This document shows, piece by piece, positions 9,366 to 17,198 of a stretch of 20,012 nucleotides of DNA (the first letter of the stretch is position 1; the number at the start of each line of letters is the position of its first letter). A program made the translations under genes and the position numbers. The DNA is from Chara braunii (taxonomy: Eukaryota > Streptophyta > Charophyceae > Charales > Characeae). The notes below the pieces were generated by a model. The model was not told the origin of the DNA. It ran no database searches and saw only the letters and a program-made list of their open reading frames with translations. The stretch lies in contig BFEA01000019.1 of NCBI GenBank assembly GCA_003427395.1, positions 4,520,517 to 4,540,528 of the forward strand, written 5' to 3'.

Positions 9366-9708
9366 GGAAGTAGGGGAAGAAGAAGAAAAGGAGAGAAGAA
9401 GATCTAGCGAATGGAGCAGCAGCAGCAGCAGCAGAAGAAGAAGAAGAAGAAGAAAAAGAAGAAGAAGAAGAAGAAGAAGAAGAAGAAGAAGAGAGGTGAG
9501 GAGTGGAAGAAGAAGGAGATCAATAAAGGTCGAGGAGAAAGATGAAAACACGAGGGGAAGGAAGGGAAAAAGAAGAAGACGAGAGGACGATGAGGAGAGA
9601 AAAAGGAGAAGAAGAAGAAGATGAGCAGAGAAGGAGGGGGAGGAGGACGATCTTCGTTTTTTTTTTTTTTTTAACCTGTCGTGTCTATCAAATGTAGGCG
9701 AACTTGAA

Positions 9709-9729
9709 GTAGTAGTAGTAGTAGTAGTG

Positions 9730-9763
<34 letters not shown>
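9709..9763. repeat. (GTA)n microsatellite
   Basis: Tandem AGT/GTA units with one GTGG interruption, passing directly into a (GAA)n tract. Confidence 0.9.
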
Positions 9764-9966
9764 AAGAAGAAGAAGAAGAAGAAGAAGAAGAAGAAGAAGA
9801 TGAAGAAGACGAAGAAGAAGAAGAAGAAGAAAAGAAGAAGAAGAAGAGGAGGAGAAAAAAAAACGAGTGGGGGAGAAGGGGAAGATGAAGAAAAAATAAG
9901 AAAGGGCATGGAGGAAGATGAAAACGTGAGGGGGACGAAGGGAAGACGAAGGAGGAGAAAGAGGAG

Positions 9967-10012
<46 letters not shown>
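9967..10012. repeat. (TAA)n microsatellite
   Basis: About fifteen TAA units, passing directly into (GAA)n. Confidence 0.95.
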
Positions 10013-10040
<28 letters not shown>

Positions 10041-10094
10041 AAGAAGAAGATGAAGAAGAAGAAGATGAGCCGAGAAGGGGGGGATAGGTGGATG

Positions 10095-10130
10095 GCTTGT
10101 CCTATCTCACGTGACCTACCGAATGATCAA
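10095..10130. repeat. Recurrent spacer module with CACGTG, clearest copies
   Basis: CTCACGTGACCTACCGAATG occurs here and again at 10545-10564; a CACATG variant is at 10859-10878. Shorter relatives lie at 9675-9700 and 10941-10962. Each sits between GAA-rich tracts and is usually preceded by CCTGTCGTGTCT. CACGTG is the core of the plant G-box, but the palindrome alone is not evidence of regulation. Confidence 0.7.
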
Positions 10131-11118
10131 GAAGAAGAAGAAGAAGAAGAAGAAGAAGAAGAAGAAGAAGAAGAAGAAGATGGGGAAGTATGGCTGCGGT
10201 AGGGTAGATGGTGGGGTATGGCGATAGGGTATGGCAGTGGCGGTAGGGTATGGAGAAAGGCAGGGAGGAGTAGGGAAGGAGGGGAAGAAGAAGAAGAGGA
10301 GACGAGAACACCTAGCGAATGGAGCAAAAGAAGAAGAAGCAAAAGAAGAAGAAGAAGAGAGGTGAGGAGGGGAAGAAGAAGAAGATCAATTAAGGTCAAA
10401 ATGCGAGGGGGAGGGGAAGAAGAAGAAGACAAGAGGACGAAGAGGAGAAAAGAAGAAGAAGAAGAAGGAGAAGAAGAAGAAGATGAGCAGAGAAGGAGGG
10501 AAGGAGGACGGCCTTTTTTTTTTTTTTTTTTTAACCTGTCGTGTCTCACGTGACCTACCGAATGTTGACGAACTAGAAGAAGAAGAAGGAGAAGAAGGAG
10601 GAGGAGGAGGAGGAGAAGAAGAAGAAGAAGAAGAAGAAGAAGAAGAAGAAGAAGAAGAAGAAGAAGAAGAAGAAAGGGAGGAGAAAGAAAACGATTGGGG
10701 GAGAAGGGGACGACGACGAAGAAGAAGAACGGTTATGGAGGAAGATGAAAACGCGAGGGAGGCGATGGGAAGACGAAGAAGACGAGAGGAGGAGAAGCAG
10801 GCGAGAAGAAGAAGAAGAAGAGCCGAGAAGGGGGGTGTGGGTGTACAGCCTGTCGTATCTCACATGACCTACCGAATGAAGAAGAAGAAGAAGAAGAAGA
10901 AGGGGAAGGAGTATGGCTTCCGGTAGGGTATGACAAAAGGACCTGTCGAATAACCGACAAGAAGAAGAAGAAGAAGAAGAAGAAGAAGAAGAAGAGGGGG
11001 AGGAGGAGAAGGGGAGAAGAAGAAGCAGAAGAAGATGAGTGGAGGAAGAGGAGGAGGAGAAGAAGAAGAAGAAGAAGAAGAAGAAGAAGAAGAAGAAGAA
11101 GAAGAAGAAGAACGGCGC

Positions 11119-11270
11119 CTTCGTCGTTGGGGCCTTCGTCGTAGCAGCAGGGGCCTGCAGGGCCTTTGTCGTAGCAGCAGCAGCAGTACAGTCGGGGCCT
11201 TCGCCGTAGTAGCAGCAGCAGCAGGACAGTCGGGGCCTTTGTCGTAGCAGCAGCAGCCGGACAGTCGATG
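11119..11270. repeat. GGGGCCTTCGTCGTAGCAGCAG-type repeat
   Basis: The block GGCCTTYGYCGTAG followed by (CAG)n and GACAGTC recurs about four to five times from 11119 to 11270, at spacings of roughly 35-50 bp. It follows directly on the purine domain. The reading frames it gives encode Ser/Ala-rich low-complexity sequence. Confidence 0.8.
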
Positions 11271-11394
11271 GTGATGGTGACGGGCGACGGGCAGCAGCAG
11301 GTCGGCACCAACTCCGATCGTGCTGGGGGGCGAGTGGCAGACCACCCCAGCCGATCGGAGGTTCGAACAGGGGGGAAGGTTGGTGCCAAGATCT

Positions 11395-11462
11395 GCCGGC
11401 TCTGTGGTTGTCGATCATGGTGGATCGACGGCCACAGAGCCGGCGCGAAAAAAAAAAAAAAA
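11395..11462 (+). other. 22 bp hairpin followed by an A-tract
   Basis: Left arm GCCGGCTCTGTGGTTGTCGA plus TC (11395-11416) pairs with 11423-11444, with loop ATGGTG. The only two departures are T-G, which would pair as G-U in RNA on the plus strand. An A14 tract (11449-11462) begins four bases past the stem. Arm and loop sizes are near those of a small plant microRNA precursor, but no flanking evidence supports expression. An A-tail after a hairpin also fits a short retroposon end. Confidence 0.5.
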
Positions 11463-11690
11463 CAGGCCTACCGGGCCCGACGCGACGGTTTCTTGGGCCG
11501 GTTGGACCAGGTACGCCTGCGGGAGGCCAATACCAGCCAAAAGGGGGTCTGAAACCTCCCGACAGGTGAGTGCGCTGGGGGGGACCGGCCCCCAATTGGG
11601 TGCCCTGCCCGGCCAGGCCGCCCGGGACCTCCCCCGGGCCCCTGCCGGTCACCCGGGCGGCCCGGATCCCCACTCAGGAAAAATCAGAAT
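11463..11690. other. GC-rich unassigned stretch
   Basis: A very GC-rich run with many GGGCC/CCCGG blocks. No recognised gene. A long minus-strand open frame (10573-11673) starts here but reads into poly-Ser/Phe/Leu from the purine domain and is not a gene. Confidence 0.4.
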
Positions 11691-11787
11691 TTCGAATTTT
11701 TAATTTTCAACGTCCAGAAACTAATGTGACAGCATATACCGATTTTGTTCACAGATAGCATATTCCCAGATTCGACCTTCAACAATC

Positions 11788-11857
11788 CGGTATAGAAATA
11801 TCAGACAAAAGCCGTTACCGCCATATATTTTGGCTTTTGTCTGATATTTCTGTACCG
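11788..11857. repeat. 26 bp near-perfect hairpin
   Basis: 11788-11813 and 11832-11857 are inverted copies differing at one base. The arms contain GAAATATCAGACAAAAGCC and its complement. The 18 nt loop carries GTTACCGCC, the same unit as the adjacent tandem array. It could be a small foldback element or a hairpin RNA. No target duplication is visible. Confidence 0.7.
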
Positions 11858-11906
11858 CCGTTACCGCCGTTACCGCCGTTACTGCCGTTACCGCCGTTAC
11901 CGCCAA
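11853..11906. repeat. (TACCGCCGT)n 9 bp tandem repeat, 6 copies
   Basis: Six 9 bp units, the fourth TACTGCCGT and the last TACCGCCAA. It starts inside the right arm of the preceding hairpin. Confidence 0.92.
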
Positions 11907-12962
11907 TTCGGTAAGTTTTATGTGTCCACTCATCACAAACATATCATCCGATCGTTTCATGTATCAACTAATCCTTCGAAGAGAGAAACATTCAGACCTA
12001 TTCGGTGACCTCATTATGAAGATATTTGTAGAGACTTTCAGCAGGGCAGACCGTTGTCAACACACTTCATGAACCTAGATATGCCCAAAACTTACGACGC
12101 CCCACTCAATACATCCCTTCCACCTCCAAACCTCACCTCCACGCATCTCGACCGCATCATGGTCATCCCCGACCATCTTAGCATAGGGTCGAACGACGAA
12201 GATCTTTGGACCGTGACCCAACTCACTGTCTCCAGCAAGTCGTACCAAGTTGTGAACCAAAACTGTTGAACCCGCCAACAAGCCGTCACAGGTAGTCTTG
12301 AGAGTGGAAGGAATGCCTGATACTATCCCACTGTAGTCAGGAACGCCATAGGGAAGGAAAGCTGAAAAGTTCCACTGTAGCTTCCCCCACTATCCACTTG
12401 CAACCACCACAACTGTGCCCTTCTTCTTGAGGATATCGCACCGCTTTCCGACAAGAAGATACGCCCAACGCTTTCCAACCTTGCTCACTGCCCATCTCCG
12501 CATAGTTGCACACGCGGAGCTCAATACACAGTCCTTCGCCTTACTTCCCACTCATCGCCTGCCCTACTCCATTTCTGATGAAAACTATCACTCCGGAGGG
12601 GTGGAGCACTCCGAAAAGTGAGGAAAAGCGCGCAACAGACCAAACTCGAAGGTCAGGAGAACCCCCATCCTTCCTCTACATCTTCCTGTGCAGGGAAGGT
12701 CGATCGCTTCCCCAACCAAAACGATGGCCGCCACTGCCCACTCCCCTTCCATGCCCCTTCGCGTAACCACTCAATCCGCCACCCATCAACCCATCGCCCG
12801 CTACGCACAACCACACCCTTCAACTCGTCGCCTGTCACGCACGCTTCTCCATATCTGCCTCTCCATACGCTCCCCACATCCCGTGGAAAAACTGGACGGC
12901 GCAGTGCTCCCGGCAGCGCTGCACCGTTGCCTTACTTTTCTTTATGAAAAGCCCTGCCTTCC
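11907..12962. other. Unassigned sequence
   Basis: No recognised gene, RNA or element. Base composition shifts from mixed to C-rich on the plus strand (about 12650-12900, many CACC/CATC words). Short open frames on both strands show no domain. Confidence 0.45.
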
Positions 12963-13133
12963 TTTTTTTTATTTATTTTTTATTTTTTATTTTTTTTTGC
13001 AAGAATAGCCCTTCTGTAAGCTCTCTATCCCGGTGGTGGTAAGAGAACCGTCAGAATTGAGGGCTTATCTTCCAGGCTGCTCCATCTATTGGTGGGGAGC
13101 GGCACCTGCTGGAAACCGGGTCCAGCGTCCCAT
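12963..13133 (-). mobile_element. Short A-tailed retroposon, copy 2
   Basis: On the minus strand it begins TGGGACGCTGGACCCGG, continues through the shared ~55 bp head (13079-13133) with its GCTCC/GGGGAGC stem, and ends after a further ~80 bp in an A-rich tail (36 nt of A with a few T, plus-strand 12963-12998). Its middle part differs from copies 3 and 4 and lacks their U2-like segment. This suggests a modular family sharing only the 5' head. No coding capacity. Confidence 0.65.
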
Positions 13134-13690
13134 TGATACATCTTGCAACACAGAGACTTTCCATCGTTGTTCCCAGGGCTGTGGTCATTTCAGTTGTCAG
13201 TCTGGGGCTCCGTTATCCGATGGAGCTGCAAGTAACACCCATCCCATCTTGGAGCGCTAGGTGACTAGAAAAAGGAAACTGCTGCTGTATGCACTAAACT
13301 CCTCTATGGATTAGACACTCTGAATTTTTATTGCTAACTGCCCCATTCCTCTGACGCCCTCACAGAGCCTCTATTCGATTGTACACCATATCTACTGCTG
13401 CAGGATTCTCTCTATTGCTCAAGCCACTTTTTTCTTTTCTTTTTTCTTTTTTTTTTCAATTTTTTGGGATTGTTCCAGCCACATGTTTTGTTGCACAACC
13501 CTCTTTGCAGCTGTAACATTTTTGGTTCCCCTTCATTTCACTGCTGTAGTGATGTGGCACACAATCCTCTTTTCAGCCCGTTGTTTCGCAGCAGATCCTT
13601 TCAGTCTTCAATCCTGCAGCACACCGCTCTGCAGGTTGCTACCAGCATTCACTTCTCTGCTGCCACTGCCTTTAGCTCACCCCATGAAAA

Positions 13691-13768
13691 TGGTTTTTTT
13701 TTTTTTTTTTTTTTTTTCAAAACAACCCNTGGTTTTTTTTTTTTTTTTTTTTTTTTTCAAAACAACCC
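13691..13768. other. Single-N assembly joint with ~38 bp duplicated flanks
   Basis: TGG, then 24 T, then CAAAACAACCC lies at 13691-13728. After the N (13729) comes TGG, 25 T and CAAAACAACCC (13730-13768). The two sides are the same sequence except for one T. This is an unmerged overlap in the assembly, not a biological tandem. Confidence 0.88.
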
Positions 13769-13895
13769 GCTTCAAAAAAAAAAAACGCTTCAATGCTAGA
13801 GGTGCTGATATGAGCAGACACCGCTGGCACTTCCGGGGGGCCGCCATCTATTGGTGGGGAGCTTCACCTGCTGGAAATCGGGTCCAGGGTCCCTA
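13691..13895 (-). mobile_element. Short A-tailed retroposon, copy 3 (U2-like segment)
   Basis: Head at 13843-13894. Plus-strand GGTGCTGATATGAGCAGACACC (13801-13822, given here for the inverse) corresponds on the minus strand to GTCTGCTCATATCAG, similar to the U2 snRNA stem-II region and to copy 4. An A-rich tail follows on the minus strand (plus T-run 13733-13757). The tail is duplicated around the N at 13729, so its true length is unknown. Confidence 0.65.
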
Positions 13896-13899
13896 TACA

Positions 13900-14735
13900 T
13901 CTGATGAGGAGGAAGCATGCAATGTGTATGTGTGTGTTTAATCTACTTTGTACCATTTGAGCAATGGTATGCCCGCGGATCCAACCGTGTTGCTAACAAC
14001 CTAGAGTAGGCATACTGTGTAAGTGCTATGTAAGTTTAAGTGTATGTTTGACTGTAGCCGGCTGTTCTTTTTGTCGGTTGTGTATAGTATAGTCATAGGC
14101 ACTGCAAGCATACTTGCTGTGGGTTAAGAGTAGTGAGTTGTGATCTATCGGTTGAAGTAAGTATGAGGTCGGTATGCGTACGTGTATGTGTTTTTGTCGA
14201 TAGCTGTGTTTTCCTTGTAAGAGGCCGTATCTATGAAGTTTCCACTTATTGTCATGCAATTTGCATCCTTGGAGAGGCATGCTGCAAGCGTTGTCTTGCT
14301 GAATGGAGATGCGGTGTGTTCTGATTTACGGGTTGCAGTGAGCACTATGAGAATGTCTGTCTGCATCAGTGTAAGATTGTACTTTGTACTTTGTGACTAT
14401 AGATGTAGCAAAATCATGTCGTGTCTGTGTTCGTTCCTGAAATCTAATCCCACCCCAATTTCTCTGAGTATTATCTTGACCGTGGTATCCTCAAAACCCT
14501 TCGGCCCCCCAGATCTTAAACCCAAACCCTGAATCCTACCCTCTAAACTTCTGATACCATGAATCCTGCAATTCTTTACCCCTGCCTCCCTATGACCGGA
14601 CACTTGACTGACTAATTGTGCTTGTTCCGGTCCCCATCATACCATCTGACCTACTTGTCCCATTGTGGTGGGGAGGAGCACCCTGGCCGGCTTATTGAGG
14701 GTGGGGGGTGAGCAAGGAATAGGAAGAAGAGGTGG
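13900..14735. other. Unassigned sequence
   Basis: GT-rich with many TGTATG/TGTGTG words from about 13920 to 14400, then mixed. No recognised gene or RNA. Short open frames lack domains. It may include the 3' untranslated end of the LINE tail that starts at 14736 on the minus strand. Confidence 0.4.
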
Positions 14736-14779
14736 TTAAGCGGAAGGGGGAGTTAAGGGGATAGTCTCCGGGTTTGGGA

Positions 14780-14816
<37 letters not shown>

Positions 14817-15267
14817 GGAGACTGAAGTCAGAGTCAGGGTGTTAGCGGGGAGTTGGGGGGTTTCAGGAATTAGTACAGAGTTCGTAGGTTGGTATTGTGT
14901 CGTGAAGTGACGTTGGGGCAAGAATTCCCATTGACTCTCGGTTGCTAGCCATGGTTGCCATTGTAGGTTATGACTCCCTCCCATAAAACAGAGCCTGGAG
15001 TTCAGGTCCAGCCATGTTGTGGAGAAGTTTTCGATAAGCGGTGAGCGTTTGGCAGCATCCTTCTCTTGTTGCAGTCGGGTCTGCAGGCCTTTCCAGGCAT
15101 CGTGTGTTTGGGCTGTAATAAGGTGACTTATTTCAGCTTTGGCTTGCTGAAACCAGAACAGATGTTGGCTTCTTTCATGTGAACACCTCATTCTCCAGGC
15201 CGCCATAAGAAGGGCGAGATGGATGTATTGGAAAAGAGTGAGTGCAAACGGTGACCAGTGTCCTCCT
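14736..15267 (-). pseudogene. LINE ORF2 C-terminal tail, copy C
   Basis: On the minus strand an uninterrupted frame starts at GGHWS right at the end of a poly-A tract and runs through LALLMAAWRMRC, then a Gln/Glu/Lys-rich, probably helical stretch (AWKGLQTRLQQEKD). It ends in a proline run encoded by a 31-base G tract (14783-14813). The W-x(2-3)-R-x-R/RR-C pattern followed by a basic helical region has the same order as the tail of the LINE piece at 15925-16547, so I infer a second copy of the same part of ORF2. Everything upstream (reverse transcriptase, zinc knuckle) is missing. Similarity is weak and judged by eye. Confidence 0.5.
14783..14813. repeat. 31-base G homopolymer
   Basis: An uninterrupted run of 31 G on the plus strand. 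It can form a G-quadruplex and is error-prone in sequencing, so its length is uncertain. Confidence 0.85.
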
Positions 15268-15273
15268 TTTTTT

Positions 15274-15308
<35 letters not shown>

Positions 15309-15426
15309 CACCCCCGCCAGTGTTAGTGGTGCTGATAAGAGCAGATACCACTAGCACCTGGGGAGAGGCTCCATCTATTGGTGGGGAGCATCACCTGCTG
15401 GAAAGTGGGTCCAGCGTCCCATGTAC
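15267..15426 (-). mobile_element. Short A-tailed retroposon, copy 4 (best copy, U2-like segment)
   Basis: About 122 bp plus a 38 nt A-tail (plus T-run 15267-15304, one interruption). Minus-strand order: head TGGGACGCTGGACCC; a CTGG/CCAG stem; GCTCC..GGGGAGC stem; GTGCTAGTGGTATCTGCTCT followed by TATCAGCACCACTAACAC, itself an imperfect hairpin; then the A-tail. GTATCTGCTCTTATCAG differs at one of 17 positions from the conserved U2 snRNA GTATCTGTTCTTATCAG. No coding capacity. Its A-tail touches the LINE tail at 15267. The 93 bp after the adapter repeat its first part artificially. Confidence 0.75.
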
Positions 15427-15464
15427 CTGTCTCTTATACACATCTAGATGTGTATAAGAGACAG
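15427..15464. other. Nextera mate-pair junction adapter (contaminant)
   Basis: CTGTCTCTTATACACATCT followed directly by AGATGTGTATAAGAGACAG: two 19 bp Tn5 mosaic ends back to back, exactly the Nextera mate-pair circularisation junction. It is a library-preparation sequence, not part of the organism's DNA. Confidence 0.98.
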
Positions 15465-15557
15465 GATAAGAGCAGATACCACTAGCACCTGGGGAGAGGC
15501 TCCATCTATTGGTGGGGAGCATCACCTGCTGGAAAGTGGGTCCAGCGTCCCATGTAC
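15465..15557. other. 93 bp artificial duplicate of 15334-15426
   Basis: 15465-15557 repeats 15334-15426 base for base and is separated from it only by the mate-pair adapter. The repeat is best explained by assembling through an untrimmed junction read. The element at 15267-15426 should be counted once. Confidence 0.9.
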
Positions 15558-15734
15558 AAATACAGACTGAGAATGGGGAATGTCAGAAGAACTAAAGCTT
15601 AGATTACCCTGAGATCTAGGGGATTAACTGAGCAGGGGATTGAGAGGAGGCGGGAACCCCTTCACCCTGGACCCGGTGCCAGATACCTGCATTACACACT
15701 AGTTCCTCTCTTCCCCCAACAGAGGGCGGTCCAG

Positions 15735-15961
15735 CATCCCTACAGAAACAGACTATGCCTACACTGTTGCCTTCATAATCTGCTAAGAGCAGGTGTCCTA
15801 CCCCCGACAAGCAGACCTACCTCCTTACTGTTGCCCGCATCCCTGCAGAAACAGACATTGCCTACTCATGTATGATTGTTGCCTTTATAAACTGCTAAGA
15901 GCTGGTGTCCTAACCCCTATTAGCAGACTGACCTCCTTAGTGTTGCCCTTACTGTTGCCCG
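15735..15961. repeat. Two-copy imperfect tandem repeat, ~103-124 bp
   Basis: CATCCCTRCAGAAACAGAC starts at 15735 and 15838. Both copies continue through TGCTAAGAGCWGGTGTCCTA and end CTGTTGCCCG. The second copy has small insertions. It lies in the probable 3' region of the LINE fragment to its right. Confidence 0.8.
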
Positions 15962-16547
15962 TACCATTGCCTTTCTACGATTGCTGTGGCTGTCGGGGGG
16001 AACATATCTGGGAATTCCTCGGGGCTCTTCATCGGAATGTTGGGTCGACATGGAGCCAGTCGTGGAACCTGAGTTTGTAGTCCTTGGTGAAGTCCCCTTG
16101 TCCCTCCTTGTCCCTCTTTTCCCCTGGGCCCTGGTCAGTCTACCTGGGCCATCCTGCCCCCCCTTTCCCCCCCCAGCCATTCTGGTCAGTCTACCTGGGC
16201 CATCGATTGCTTTTTGTGAGAGGATTTCCATTTTTTCCTGAACTATTTTCCAATGCATTCTTATTTCTGTTTCAATAAACTGTTTCACTGTCTGCCACTT
16301 CCCCTTCCCCCATCCTGGCCCTTTCTTGGTCAAAGACGCACCTTCTTAACCATAAGGTCCAGATCTTCGCCTTCCTGGCCATGGAGAAAAGGTTGTTGGC
16401 TAGGCGGGATGCGTGTGACCTTCCCCACTCTCCTAAGAGAAGAGCTTCCCATTTCCATGGCCACTCCTCGTCAGTGCCCAGTTGTGTCCAGATGCGGTCC
16501 CACCATCGTCACAGCAGGACTGCCTTGGGGCATTGTAGAAAGATATG
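15925..16547 (-). pseudogene. LINE ORF2 3' part, copy B continuation (zf-RVT His/Cys end and C-terminal tail)
   Basis: On the minus strand this opens at the zinc-knuckle end HIFLQCPKAV (His codon at 16545-16547). It continues with RWWDRIWTQLG, then WPWKWEALLLGEWG (16425-16460), the conserved block after the zf-RVT domain in many LINEs, and then KIWTLWLRRC (about 16335-16364). A TGA (plus 16509-16511) interrupts it. A frameshift follows near 16320, after which a basic helical stretch (WQTVKQFIETEIRMHWKI) and low-complexity Gly/Arg repeats run to 15925. The N-terminal half of the same zinc knuckle (CKSC..ETIE) lies at 17286-17445. The two halves were one ORF2 before the inverted duplication split them. 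The copy is dead. Confidence 0.75.
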
Positions 16548-16855
16548 TTTTTTTTTTTGTTTTTTTTTTTAAGTCCAGGGTGTTGTAGAGGCCAGTTACT
16601 AGGCACACATTGATCAACGGAAGTGGTCAGCCGTGGACGCTGTGAGGCAGCGAGGCCATCACCCCTCCCATCCTTGCGTCAATACTCCTAGTGCATCCCC
16701 TATCCCTACTATCCTACCTAAGTGTGACCAGCACTCAGGACCATTACCCTAGCAATGGGCAGGTAACTTGGACCGAACAGTAGTGACCGACACCAGGGCT
16801 AGCGACCCAGTCCTGGTTGAAGCATAGTCGAACGAACCTCGTCGTACGGGTACTT
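16548..16855 (-). mobile_element. Non-coding retroposon-like insert, 285 bp plus A-tail (left arm)
   Basis: On the minus strand 16855-16571 is a 285 bp sequence without coding potential, followed by an A11-C-A11 tail (16548-16570) that butts against the LINE His codon. This looks like a short retroposon inserted into the LINE. I could not assign it: TAGCCCTGGTG and GGTCCAAGTTACC resemble polymerase III A and B boxes but are too close together (about 16 bp). The inverted partner is at 16880-17164. Confidence 0.55.
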
Positions 16856-16879
16856 TGATTTGCTTGAGCCTGGCGTCCG

Positions 16880-17166
16880 AAGTACCCGTACAACGACGTT
16901 CGTTCGACTATGCTTCAACCAGGGCTGGGTCGCTAGCCCTGGTGCCGGTCACTACTGTTTGGTCCAAGTTACCTGCCCATTGGTAGGGTAATGGTCCTGA
17001 GTGTTGGTCACACTTAGGTAGGATAGTAGGGATAGGGGATGTGCTAGGAGTATTGACGCAAGGATGGGAGGGGTGGTGGCCTCGCTGCCTCAAAGCGTCC
17101 ACGGCTGACCACTTCCGGTGATCAATGTGTGCCTAGTAACTGACCTCTACAACACCCTGGGCTTGA

Positions 17167-17198
<32 letters not shown>
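16880..17198 (+). mobile_element. Inverted copy of the 285 bp insert plus (AT)n (right arm)
   Basis: 16880-17164 is the reverse complement of the left insert with 14 substitutions. Where the left copy has an A-tail this one has an AT microsatellite (17166-17198). Confidence 0.7.

Larger units (their letters stand above)
8879..11112. repeat. Purine-rich (GAA)n domain with higher-order repetition
   Basis: Long (GAA)n tracts occur near 8879-8953, 9436-9491, 9764-9845, 10013-10050, 10131-10180, 10614-10673, 10961-10995 and 11057-11112, separated by GA-rich variable sequence. Larger blocks are duplicated: AAAGGCAGGG..AGGGAAG..CTAGCGAATGGAGCA near 9346-9415 recurs near 10256-10325, and GATGAGCAGAGAAGGAGGG near 9621 recurs at 10481. 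A spacer CCTGTCGTGTCTCACGTGAC-like followed by CTACCGAATG recurs about five times. The strand asymmetry (purines on plus) extends over 2 kb. Such tracts can form triplex DNA. All open frames here are artefacts. Confidence 0.95.

Noticed and set aside
9416-9434. CAG run as a polyglutamine-coding exon
   Set aside because: It is embedded in purine microsatellite with no surrounding coding sequence or splice context.
10573-11673. The longest open frame in the window (366 codons, minus strand)
   Set aside because: Most of it is Ser/Phe/Leu runs read from (GAA)n and CAG-type repeats. No domain is visible and its length comes from the repeats.
15427-15464. A genuine Tn5-type transposon or inverted repeat
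   Set aside because: The two mosaic ends are fused with nothing between them and match the commercial mate-pair junction exactly.
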